NCBI RefSeq assembly: GCF_013155125.1
Contig: NZ_CP053564.1
Location: 193,501 to 257,500 of the forward strand
Reading direction: 5' to 3'
Source: Pseudonocardia broussonetiae
GTDB taxonomy: Bacteria; Actinomycetota; Actinomycetes; Mycobacteriales; Pseudonocardiaceae
Length of the DNA stretch: 64,000 nt
Every line of letters starts with the position of its first letter. The first letter of the stretch is position 1. This document shows positions 8,643 through 15,876 of this stretch, piece by piece. Made by a program: the position numbers and the translations under genes. The notes beneath the pieces are model-generated. The model saw only the letters and a list, made by a program, of their open reading frames with translations, was not told the origin of the DNA and did not search any database.

Positions 8643-9367
8643 TCACCGCGGTCGGGGTCGTCGTGCCCGCGCGCGACGAGGAGCAGCGCATCGCCGCCTG
8701 CCTGGACAGCGTGCTCGCCGCGCTGCCCCCGGGCGTCGACGCAGCCGTGGTGGCGGTGCTGGACCGCTGCACCGACGCCACGGCGTCGCGCGTGCCGCCG
8801 GGCGTCGACGTGCTGGTCAACGACGCGCCGCTCACCGTCGGCGAGCTGCGCGACCGCGGCCTGCGCCACCTGCTGGCCCGGCTCGCCGACCGCGCCGACC
8901 CGGCCACGACGTGGCTGCTCAGCACCGACGCCGACTCCATCGTCGGACCGGGCTGGGCGCACGACCACCTGCGCCACGCCGCGGCGGGGGCGCACGCCGT
9001 CGCCGGGCTCGTCGACCTCGACCCGGCGCTGGACGGTGCGCCGGACCCGGGGCCCGAGTACACCCGCATCGTCGGCTCGGGCCTGCGTCCGGACGGTCAC
9101 GGCCACGTCTACGGCGCCAACCTCGGCGTGCGCGCCGACGCCTACCTCGCGGCCGGCGGCTTCCCGGCCGTGGTCCACGGCGAGGACCACGCGCTGGTCG
9201 GGCGGCTGCGCGCCGCCGGGTTCCGCGTCGTCACCGCGCTCGACGGGCGGGTGCGGACCAGCGCGCGGACCGTCGGCCGGGCGCCCGGGGGTCTGGCCGA
9301 CCTGCTCGCCGCGCTGGAGGGCACCGGTGACCGGGGACTCCCCGGGGGCACCGTCGCCGGAGGTTGA
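8639..9367 (+). CDS. Glycosyltransferase family 2
   Basis: A 242-residue GT2 enzyme and last gene of the overlapping operon. It begins with the GT2 strand VVVPARDEEQRI, has LDRCTDAT, and a metal-binding STDADS near residue 94. The segment YGANLGVRADAYLAAGGF is the usual post-catalytic GT2 motif, and GEDHAL follows as the acceptor loop. No transmembrane helix is present. The operon therefore has four glycosyltransferases, three more lie on the minus strand, and a multi-residue glycan is the expected product. Confidence 0.84.
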   Translation: MITAVGVVVPARDEEQRIAACLDSVLAALPPGVDAAVVAVLDRCTDATASRVPPGVDVLVNDAPLTVGELRDRGLRHLLARLADRADPATTWLLSTDADSIVGPGWAHDHLRHAAAGAHAVAGLVDLDPALDGAPDPGPEYTRIVGSGLRPDGHGHVYGANLGVRADAYLAAGGFPAVVHGEDHALVGRLRAAGFRVVTALDGRVRTSARTVGRAPGGLADLLAALEGTGDRGLPGGTVAGG

Positions 9368-9395
9368 GCCCCCGGGCGTCCGGGAAACCGATCAC

Positions 9396-11228
9396 ATGTC
9401 GATCGCCCAGCCGCAGCAGCCCACCACGGGTGACGAGCCCCGCCGTCCCACCGTCGCCGACCACATCGTCGACCGGCTGGCGTCCTGGGGCGTCCGGCAC
9501 TACTACGGCTACCCCGGCGACGGCATCAACGGCATGACCGCGGCGCTGCAGCGCCGCGAGGACACCCGGTTCGTGCAGGTGCGCCACGAGGAGACCGCGG
9601 GCTTCGCCGCGTCGGCCCACGTCAAGTACGGCGGCGGGCCCATCGGGGCGGCGCTCGTGACATCGGGCCCGGGCGCGGTGCACCTGCTCAACGGCCTGTA
9701 CGACGCGAAGCTCGACCACCAGCCCGTCGTCGCGCTCGTCGGGCAGACCGGGCTGACGGCGCAGGGCGGCGGCTACTACCAGGAGGTCGACCTCCTCTCG
9801 CTCTACAAGGACGTCGCCGGGTTCCTCGCCCAGCTCGACGACCCGAGCCAGGTCCGCCACCTCGTCGACCGCGCCTGCCGCACCGCGCTCTCGGACCGCA
9901 CCGTCGCCGTGCTCGTGCTGCCCAACGACGTCCAGGACGAGAAGGCGGTCCTCGACCCGCCGCACGCGCACGGCTACTACGCCACCTCCAACGCCCCGAG
10001 CACCCGCCCGACGGTGCCCGCCGAGGACGACCTGCGCGCCGCCGCCGACGTGCTGCGCGGCGGGGAGAAGGTGGCGATGCTCGTCGGGCAGGGCGCGCTC
10101 GGCGCGGAGGCCGAGGTGGCGGCGATCGCCGCGCGGCTGGGCGCCTGCGTGGCGACGGGGCTGCTCGGGCTCGCCGCCGTCGACCAGCGCGAGCCCTGGG
10201 TCACCGGGCCGCTGGGCCTGCTCGGCACGACCCCGAGCTCCTACCTGATGCAGCACTGCGACCGGCTGCTCATCGTCGGGTCGAACACGCCCTACAGCGA
10301 GTTCTACCCGCCGGAGGGCCGCCCGGCCGTGCAGATCGACATCCAGGGCTCGCAGATGGGGCTGCGCTACCCGACGCAGGTCAACCTCACCGGAGACGCC
10401 GGGCCGACGCTGCGGGCGCTGGACGCGCTGCTCGCCGACCACGTCGCGCCGACCGCGTGGCGCGAGGACATCGCCGGGCGCACGGCGTCGTGGCGGACCG
10501 GGCAGCTCGAGGTGGCGCAGCAGGCCGCCGAGCCGGTGAACCCGCAGCTCACGCTCACCGAGCTCGACGCGCGGCTGCCCGACGACGCGATGGTCGCCGT
10601 CGACTGCGGCACCGTGACGGCCTGGTACGCCCGGCACCTGCACGTGCGCCCCGGGATGCTCGCCTCGCTGTCGGGCACGCTGCTGTCGATGGGCGGCGCG
10701 ATGCCCTACGGGATCGCCGCGAAGTTCGCCCACCCCGACCGCCCGCTGTTCGCGCTGCTCGGCGACGGCGCCATGCAGATGAACGGCGTCAACGAGCTCA
10801 TCACGGTGGCCAAGTACTGGAAGGAGTGGGCCGACCCGCGGTTCGCGGTGCTCGTGCTCAACAACCGCGACCTCGCCTTCGTGAGCTGGGAGCAGCGCAG
10901 CGCGGAGGGCACGCCGAAGTTCGACGCCAGCCAGGACGTGCCGGACGTCGACTACGCCGCGTGGGCCCGCAGCCTGGGCCTGCACGGCGTCCGCGTCGAC
11001 GACCCGTCGCAGGTCGGGCCGGCCTGGGACGCCGCGCTGGCCGCCGACCGGCCGATGGTCATCGACGCCGTCGTCGACCCCGCCGAGCTGATGATCCCGC
11101 CGCAGTTCACCCGCGACCAGGCCGTGAAGACCGCGATGTCGGTGATCCGCGGGGACTCGGACTGGCGCGGGATCCTGCGCCGCGGCATCCCCGCCGCGGC
11201 GGCCACCCTGCTGCCGCACCGGGGCTGA
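9396..11228 (+). CDS. Thiamine-pyrophosphate enzyme of pyruvate oxidase type
   Basis: A 610-residue TPP enzyme with the three domains of pyruvate oxidase/acetolactate synthase proteins. The N-terminal Pyr domain has RHEETAGFAAS near residue 62, where the Glu activates the cofactor. A central Rossmann-like domain is followed by a C-terminal PP domain with GDGAMQM near 455 and the NN of LVLNNRD about 30 residues later. It would decarboxylate pyruvate or a related 2-oxo acid, passing electrons to FAD/quinone or oxygen. ATG 9396 is preceded by the end of the glycan operon and the gene may be independent. Exact substrate uncertain. Confidence 0.78.
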   Translation: MSIAQPQQPTTGDEPRRPTVADHIVDRLASWGVRHYYGYPGDGINGMTAALQRREDTRFVQVRHEETAGFAASAHVKYGGGPIGAALVTSGPGAVHLLNGLYDAKLDHQPVVALVGQTGLTAQGGGYYQEVDLLSLYKDVAGFLAQLDDPSQVRHLVDRACRTALSDRTVAVLVLPNDVQDEKAVLDPPHAHGYYATSNAPSTRPTVPAEDDLRAAADVLRGGEKVAMLVGQGALGAEAEVAAIAARLGACVATGLLGLAAVDQREPWVTGPLGLLGTTPSSYLMQHCDRLLIVGSNTPYSEFYPPEGRPAVQIDIQGSQMGLRYPTQVNLTGDAGPTLRALDALLADHVAPTAWREDIAGRTASWRTGQLEVAQQAAEPVNPQLTLTELDARLPDDAMVAVDCGTVTAWYARHLHVRPGMLASLSGTLLSMGGAMPYGIAAKFAHPDRPLFALLGDGAMQMNGVNELITVAKYWKEWADPRFAVLVLNNRDLAFVSWEQRSAEGTPKFDASQDVPDVDYAAWARSLGLHGVRVDDPSQVGPAWDAALAADRPMVIDAVVDPAELMIPPQFTRDQAVKTAMSVIRGDSDWRGILRRGIPAAAATLLPHRG

Positions 11229-11784
11229 GGCGGCTCCGGCCCGGGCTCGCATACAGGGTGCGGGGGTGGCACACAGGGCGCGGGGGTCGCACACAGGGCC
11301 GGACCCGTGTGCGAGCACCGGAAGGTGTGTGCGAGCCGGGCGGGAGTGGCGCGGCGGGCCACTCTCCTGCGGCCGACGGGGCGGCAGCGCGTGCGTGCTG
11401 GAACGCCCGCTGAGGCGGGGGCGGGGCGGGGGCTCGCACACAGGCCGCGGGGTCGCACACAGGCCGCGGGGTCGCACACAGGCCGCGGGGTCGCACACAG
11501 GCCGCGGGGTCGCACACAGGGCCGGACCTGTGTGCGAGCACCGGGAGGTGTGTGCGAGCCGGGCGCGAGCGGCGCGGCGGGCCTCTCTCCTGCGGCCGAC
11601 GGACGTGACGGCGGGTCGTGCGTGCTCGATCGCCCTCCGAGGCGGAGGCAGGGGCTCGCACACAGGCCGCGGGGTTGGCACATAGGGCCAGACCTGTGTG
11701 CGAGCACCGGGAGGTGTGTGCGAGCGGGGCACGCGGTCATAACCGGCGGACCGCATCCGCCAGGGGGCCACTCTTGCATATCAC
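11229..11784. repeat. Gene-free stretch of repeats built from CTCGCACACAGG / CCTGTGTGCGAG
   Basis: No gene is supported here. Three related modules (about 11250-11433, 11434-11650 and 11655-11735) each carry an inverted pair of the word TCGCACACAGG around a 6-nt GCCGGA-like loop: 11287-11314 with one mismatch, 11510-11537 perfect, and 11676-11703 decayed. Each is followed by a second half-site TGTGTGCGAG. The first two modules also share the flanking words CTCTCCTGCGGCCGACGG and GAGGCGG. The array could terminate transcription from 11228, bind a protein, or be the scar of a small element. No terminal transposon repeats or target duplication were found. Confidence 0.75.
11434..11520. repeat. 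Perfect 19-bp tandem repeat, four units plus part
   Basis: TCGCACACAGGCCGCGGGG is repeated at 11434, 11453, 11472 and 11491 without mismatch. A partial fifth unit runs from 11510 to 11520 and forms the left arm of the perfect hairpin at 11510-11537. Identical units without spacers rule out a CRISPR array and suggest recent slippage expansion. Confidence 0.9.
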
Positions 11785-11800
11785 TCGAACACATGTTCGA
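11785..11800 (+). promoter_or_regulatory. LexA binding site (SOS box)
   Basis: The sequence TCGAAC-ACAT-GTTCGA is an exact match to the mycobacterial/actinobacterial SOS-box consensus TCGAAC-N4-GTTCGA. It overlaps the -35 area of the promoter for the DUF222/HNH gene, where bound LexA would block transcription until DNA damage. Confidence 0.88.
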
Positions 11801-11825
11801 CTCTGGACGCAGTTCCTGGTATTCT
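11796..11825 (+). promoter_or_regulatory. Promoter of DUF222/HNH gene, leaderless
   Basis: A TATTCT -10 box at 11820-11825 ends 6 nt before the ATG at 11832, so transcription should begin at or next to the start codon. A weak -35 (TTCGAC, 11796-11801) lies 18 nt upstream, inside the right half of the SOS box. Confidence 0.6.
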
Positions 11826-11831
11826 TCGGAC

Positions 11832-13046
11832 ATGTCAGCCAACCGTTCCTGCACGCCGTCCGAGGCGCTGCTCGTCGAACGGATCGCGCGACTCGAGCAA
11901 CGAAAAGCGGCGATCGCGGCCGAACAATCGGAAGCGATCCTCGCATTCGCACGAGCACACGCGAAATCGCAGACCGCCGGCGGCACCGTCGACCCCGAAG
12001 CGCTCGAACGCAGCATCGCCGCCCAGGTCGGTCTCGCCTGCCGGGTGTCACCCACCGAGGGCCGCCGGCGCGTCCGCACCGCCCGGGACCTGCACGCCGG
12101 ACACACCCGCATCCGTGCACTGTTCGCCGCCGGACAGCTGAGCGAGTACAAGACCAGCGTCATCGCCGCCGCCACCGCCCACCTCTCCCCCGGCGAACGC
12201 GCGCAGGTCGACCGCGAGCTGGCCGAGCAGCGGGTGGAGACCCTCGGCGTCCGCCGGATCCACGACCTGACCCGGACGCTCGCCGCACAGGTGGCGCCGG
12301 AAAAGTTCACGGCCCGGTGCCGGGCCGCCCGGTCGGGCCGGCGGGTGTCGGTCCGTCCCTCGGCCGACGGCATGGCCGACCTCACCGCCCACCTGCCGGT
12401 CGAAGAGGCCGTGGCCTGCTACGCCGCCCTCGCAGCCGCGGTCAACGAGATCGCGGTCCAACCCGAACCGGTCACCCGCGGCCGCGGCCAGATCATGGCC
12501 GACACCCTCGTCGAACGACTCACCGGACAAGCCACCGCCCGCGACGTCGCCGTCGAGATCCAGGTCCTCGTGCCCGTGGAGGCGCTCGTCGACCCACGCA
12601 GCCCGCTCCCCGCGCAGATCCCCGGCCACGGCCCCGTCCCCGTCGACCTCCTCACCAACAGCACCGGCCGCACGATCTGGCGACGACTGGTCACCCGCGA
12701 CGGCATCATCATCGGCGGCGACTCCCGCAGCCGCCGCTTCACCGGACAACTGGCCGCACTCATCCGCGCCAGGGACGGCCACCGCTGCCGCGAGCCCTAC
12801 TGCGACGCCCCGATCCGCCACATCGACCACATCCACCGCTGGTCCGAACTCGGCCGCACCGAGTTCGACAACGGCCGCGGACTGTGCGCATTCCACAACC
12901 ACGTCCGGGAAACAGCCGGGTGGCGGGCCGAGGTCACCTCCGGAACGGTCAGGACGACGACGCCGACGGGTGCGCACTACCATTCCGAGCTGCGCGCCGA
13001 AAACAGTTCCGGTATCGGCGAGAAGAGTAGTCCCGGCGCGGCGTGA
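11832..13046 (+). CDS. DUF222 / HNH endonuclease domain protein (13E12 repeat family)
   Basis: A 404-residue protein. The N-terminal 250 residues are the helical DUF222 domain of the 13E12 family. The C-terminus is an HNH nuclease: RDGHRCREPYCD at about 315-326 (zinc Cys pair), then HIDHIHRW, and CAFHNHVRE near 355 with the final Asn/His. These genes are multicopy in actinobacteria, and several in Mycobacterium tuberculosis are LexA-regulated; the perfect SOS box upstream fits. ATG 11832 is preferred over an in-frame ATG at 11793, because the latter lies inside the operator. Function is unproven; DNA cleavage during damage or recombination is likely. Confidence 0.88.
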   Translation: MSANRSCTPSEALLVERIARLEQRKAAIAAEQSEAILAFARAHAKSQTAGGTVDPEALERSIAAQVGLACRVSPTEGRRRVRTARDLHAGHTRIRALFAAGQLSEYKTSVIAAATAHLSPGERAQVDRELAEQRVETLGVRRIHDLTRTLAAQVAPEKFTARCRAARSGRRVSVRPSADGMADLTAHLPVEEAVACYAALAAAVNEIAVQPEPVTRGRGQIMADTLVERLTGQATARDVAVEIQVLVPVEALVDPRSPLPAQIPGHGPVPVDLLTNSTGRTIWRRLVTRDGIIIGGDSRSRRFTGQLAALIRARDGHRCREPYCDAPIRHIDHIHRWSELGRTEFDNGRGLCAFHNHVRETAGWRAEVTSGTVRTTTPTGAHYHSELRAENSSGIGEKSSPGAA

Positions 13047-13137
13047 ACTTCCTCGGCTCGCCGAAACAAGCACGAGGACGGCGCTTTGCCGCGTCGATCA
13101 GCCGAGAGGCGCGTCAGAGGTGCGCCGCGCCCGCCCG

Positions 13138-13167
13138 CCGCTCGCACCACTGCCGCTCGCACCACTG
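13138..13167. repeat. Two perfect copies of a 15-bp word
   Basis: CCGCTCGCACCACTG occurs back to back in the 241-bp gap between the convergent HNH and XRE genes. Nothing else was recognised in this gap. Confidence 0.8.
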
Positions 13168-13287
13168 CCCGGAGTGCTCCCCTACGGCAGGAGCGCACAC
13201 CGCACGGATCTCCGAGCGTCGAATGTCGCCGCCCAGCAGCCCGACGCCCACCCGATCCGGCTCTGCGTCGGCGCCGCGGAGCGAACC

Positions 13288-14154
13288 TCAGTTGCCCGCT
13301 CCGGGCGTCAGCGCCACTGCCTCCACCCCCCACCCCGCCAGCAGGGGGAGGACGTGCGCGGTCGGCGAGTCGGGCTCGACGGTGTAGACGACCAGGCGCT
13401 GCTCCGGGTCGTGCGGGGTCGACACCGCCTCGATCCCGAAGGCCAGCGGGCCGGCGGTGGGGTGGGCGATGCGCTTGGCGACGGAGGTGTGGTCGCGGAC
13501 TCCGTGGTCGTCCCACCACCGGGCCACGTCGGGGTCGGCGGCGCGCAGCTCGGCCACCAGCGCCGCGAGCCGGCGGTCGTCGGGGCGGCGTCCGGCCTCG
13601 AACCGGAGCGCGCCGACGGCCGCCGCCGCGAAGTGGGCCCAGTTGACGATCCGCTCGCGGGCCGACGGGTCGAGGAACAGGTACCGCGCGAACGACGAGC
13701 CGGGTTCGAGCGGGCGCCCGAGCACGGCGGGCAGGAGGGCGTTGCGGGCGAGGACCTGGGCGCGGCGGCCGAGCAGCAGGACCGGGACGTGGTCGAGCGC
13801 GGTCATCAGCCGCAGCAGGCCGGGGTCGGGCTGCTGCGGCGCCTCCGCTCCCCCGCCGCGCCGACGCCGCGAGGTGGGGGCGGCGAGGTCACGCAGGTGC
13901 GCGTGCTCGACGTCGTCGAGGCGCAGCGCGCGGGCCAGGGCGTCGACGACCGAGTCGGTGACGGTGGCCTGGCGCCCCTGCTCGAGCCGGCTGTAGTGGT
14001 CGGGGCTGAGCCCGGCGAGCACCGCGAGCTCCTCCTTGCGCAGGCCGGGCACGCGGCGGGGGCCGGGGAAGGGCGCCATGCCCGCCTGGGCCGGAGTGAG
14101 GCGGTCGCGCCGGGAGCGCAGGAAGTCGCCGAAGGCCGTGCGGTCGGGGGGCAC
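13288..14154 (-). CDS. Helix-turn-helix regulator with MmyB-like ligand domain
   Basis: A 288-residue regulator. Residues about 8-75 form an XRE-type HTH, with LRKEELAVLAGLSPDHYSRLE as recognition helices. The rest matches the MmyB-type PAS-like domain, which includes an FLDPSARERIVNW segment and is thought to bind a small molecule. Such proteins commonly repress a divergent short-chain dehydrogenase, which is exactly the neighbour here (start 14257). GTG at 14154 lies 7 nt after a TACGCT -10 box, consistent with a leaderless mRNA. The inducer is unknown. Confidence 0.85.
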   Translation of the reverse strand: MPPDRTAFGDFLRSRRDRLTPAQAGMAPFPGPRRVPGLRKEELAVLAGLSPDHYSRLEQGRQATVTDSVVDALARALRLDDVEHAHLRDLAAPTSRRRRGGGAEAPQQPDPGLLRLMTALDHVPVLLLGRRAQVLARNALLPAVLGRPLEPGSSFARYLFLDPSARERIVNWAHFAAAAVGALRFEAGRRPDDRRLAALVAELRAADPDVARWWDDHGVRDHTSVAKRIAHPTAGPLAFGIEAVSTPHDPEQRLVVYTVEPDSPTAHVLPLLAGWGVEAVALTPGAGN

Positions 14155-14161
14155 GCCGTCG

Positions 14162-14167
14162 AGCGTA
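14162..14167 (-). promoter_or_regulatory. -10 box of the XRE gene
   Basis: TACGCT on the minus strand ends 7 nt before the GTG start, predicting a leaderless transcript. Confidence 0.45.
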
Positions 14168-14244
14168 GGTCGCGGCGCGGCGATCCTGCCCGGTCACGCC
14201 GTGCCCCGGTCCCGCTCGCCCTGGGGCCGGCGGGCGACCGTGCG

Positions 14245-14250
14245 TAGACA
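14245..14250 (+). promoter_or_regulatory. -10 box of the SDR gene
   Basis: TAGACA ends 6 nt before the ATG at 14257, predicting a leaderless transcript. Both divergent -10 boxes lie within about 90 bp, so one regulator could control both genes. Confidence 0.45.
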
Positions 14251-14256
14251 GGGCTC

Positions 14257-15021
14257 ATGACCAGCACCCGCCTCACCGGCCGCCACGCGATCGTCACCGG
14301 ATCCACCAGCGGCATCGGCGCCGCCACCGCCCGCGTCCTCGCCGCCGAGGGCGCCGCGGTCGTCGTCACCGGCCGCGACCGCGCCCGCGGCGAGGCCGTC
14401 GTGAAGGAGATCACCGGCGACGGCGGCACCGCGTTCTTCGTGCCGTCCGACCTCGCGGGCACCCCCGACGAGGTCCGCGCGTTCGCCGCCGCCGCCCGTG
14501 ACGCCCTCGGCGGCCGCGTCGACGTCCTCGTCAACAACGCCGCCGTCTGCCACCCGACCACGACCACGGGCCTGAGCGACGCCCAGCTCGACGAGTCGCT
14601 CGCCGTGAACGTCCGCGCCCCGCACGTCCTCGTCGCCGCGCTCGTGCCCGGGATGGTGGAGCGCGGCGACGGCGCCGTCGTCACCATCGGCTCCTGGATG
14701 GCGAGCACCGGCAGCCCGGCCGTCGGCCTCTACGCGGCGACGAAGGCCGCCGAGCAGCAGCTCACCCGCAGCTGGGCGGCGGAGTTCGGGCCGTCGGGGG
14801 TGCGGTGCAACACCGTGGCGCCGGGCGTCACGCGCACGCCGATCAACGAGTCCGACGGCGACGTCCTGGACCGGCTCGCCGCCGGCACCCCGGCCGGGCG
14901 GACCGTCCGCCCCGAGGACGTCGCGCACGCCGTCGCCTGGCTCGCCTCGTCCGACGCGGCGCTGGTGCACGGCGTGACGCTGGCCGTGGACGGCGGGATC
15001 TCGACGACCCGGGCGCTGTAG
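14257..15021 (+). CDS. Short-chain dehydrogenase/reductase
   Basis: A 254-residue classical SDR. It has the cofactor loop TGSTSGIG (about 14-21), NNAA near 92, a catalytic Ser in TIGSWMAS and the YAATK catalytic Tyr-Lys pair. The C-terminus VTLAVDGGIS is also standard. GRDR after the second strand suggests NADP(H). It oxidises or reduces an alcohol/carbonyl of unknown identity. It is divergent from its probable MmyB-type regulator, with the cyclase/TPP pair 81 bp downstream on the same strand. Confidence 0.88.
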   Translation: MTSTRLTGRHAIVTGSTSGIGAATARVLAAEGAAVVVTGRDRARGEAVVKEITGDGGTAFFVPSDLAGTPDEVRAFAAAARDALGGRVDVLVNNAAVCHPTTTTGLSDAQLDESLAVNVRAPHVLVAALVPGMVERGDGAVVTIGSWMASTGSPAVGLYAATKAAEQQLTRSWAAEFGPSGVRCNTVAPGVTRTPINESDGDVLDRLAAGTPAGRTVRPEDVAHAVAWLASSDAALVHGVTLAVDGGISTTRAL

Positions 15022-15034
15022 CCGACCCGGTCTC

Positions 15035-15056
15035 CCGCACGCCGGATGGTGCGGGC
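15035..15056 (+). promoter_or_regulatory. Operator-like site upstream of the cyclase/TPP operon
   Basis: The inverted repeat CCCGCAC - 8 nt - GTGCGGG contains CGCAC-N8-GTGCG with ATG just before the right arm. The same pattern and spacing occur at the PaaX gene (17536-17553) and before the RidA/cupin genes (18802-18819), suggesting one repressor. Confidence 0.55.
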
Positions 15057-15102
15057 GGGCCGGACCGAGCATCGTGGCGGCAACCCGTCCCGAGGAGCCG
15101 CC

Positions 15103-15876
15103 ATGTCCGTCCTGTCCGCCGTCCTCGACGCCGCGCGCTCCGGCGCGGTCCGGATCGTCGACCTCACCACGCCGCTGCGGGAGACGACGCCGATCCTGGA
15201 GCTGCCGCCGCCGTTCGCGAACACCTCGCGGTTCCGGCTCGAGGAGCTCTCCCGCTACGACGACCGCGGCCCCGCCTGGTACTGGAACGACATCCACACC
15301 GGCGAGCACACCGGCACGCACCTCGACGCGCCGGTGCACTGGGTGTCGGGCAAGGACGGCCTCGACGTGTCGCAGGCGCCGCTGAGCACGCTCGTCGGGG
15401 CGGCCGCGGTGATCGACATGACCGCGCAGGTGGAGGCGGACGCCGACTTCCTGCTGGAGGTCGAGCACGTGCGGGCGTGGGAGGCCGAGCACGGCCCGCT
15501 GCCCGAGGGCGGCTGGCTGCTCTACCGCACCGGCTGGTCGGCGCGCGGCGACGACGCGGCCGCGTTCGCCAACGCCGACGAGAACGGCCCGCACACGCCG
15601 GGCGTCTCGGTCGAGTGCGCGCGCTGGCTCGCGCAGGAGTCGCCGATCAGCGGGTTCGGGGTGGAGACCGTCGGCACCGACGCGGGCGCCGCGGCCGGGT
15701 TCGACCCGCCCTTCGCGTGCCACGACTTCCTCATGGGCGCCGACAAGTGGGGCCTGACCAGCCTGCGCAACCTCGACGCGCTCCCGCCGACCGGCGCGGT
15801 GCTCATCGTGTGCCCGCTGCCGATCGTCGGCGGGTCGGGGAGCCCGGCCCGCGTCCTGGCGCTGGTGGAGGGGTGA
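15103..15876 (+). CDS. Cyclase family (kynurenine-formamidase-like) hydrolase
   Basis: A 257-residue member of the cyclase/KynB family (PF04199). Metal-binding histidines sit in HTGEHTGTHLDAPVHW at about residues 66-81, with the H-x3-H-x3-D pattern that binds zinc or manganese. Family members hydrolyse N-formylkynurenine, isatin or similar cyclic or amide compounds. ATG 15103 was chosen over an in-frame start at 15046, because that upstream stretch lies between the operator and the gene. The stop overlaps the TPP-enzyme GTG by 4 nt, so the two products probably act on one pathway. Confidence 0.8.
   Translation: MSVLSAVLDAARSGAVRIVDLTTPLRETTPILELPPPFANTSRFRLEELSRYDDRGPAWYWNDIHTGEHTGTHLDAPVHWVSGKDGLDVSQAPLSTLVGAAAVIDMTAQVEADADFLLEVEHVRAWEAEHGPLPEGGWLLYRTGWSARGDDAAAFANADENGPHTPGVSVECARWLAQESPISGFGVETVGTDAGAAAGFDPPFACHDFLMGADKWGLTSLRNLDALPPTGAVLIVCPLPIVGGSGSPARVLALVEG

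Noticed and set aside
11434..11520. CRISPR array
   Set aside because: The 19-bp units abut directly and have no variable spacers; no cas genes are nearby.
11793..11795. ATG 11793 as start of the DUF222/HNH gene
   Set aside because: It lies inside the LexA site and upstream of the -10 box, so it would not be in the mRNA from the recognised promoter.
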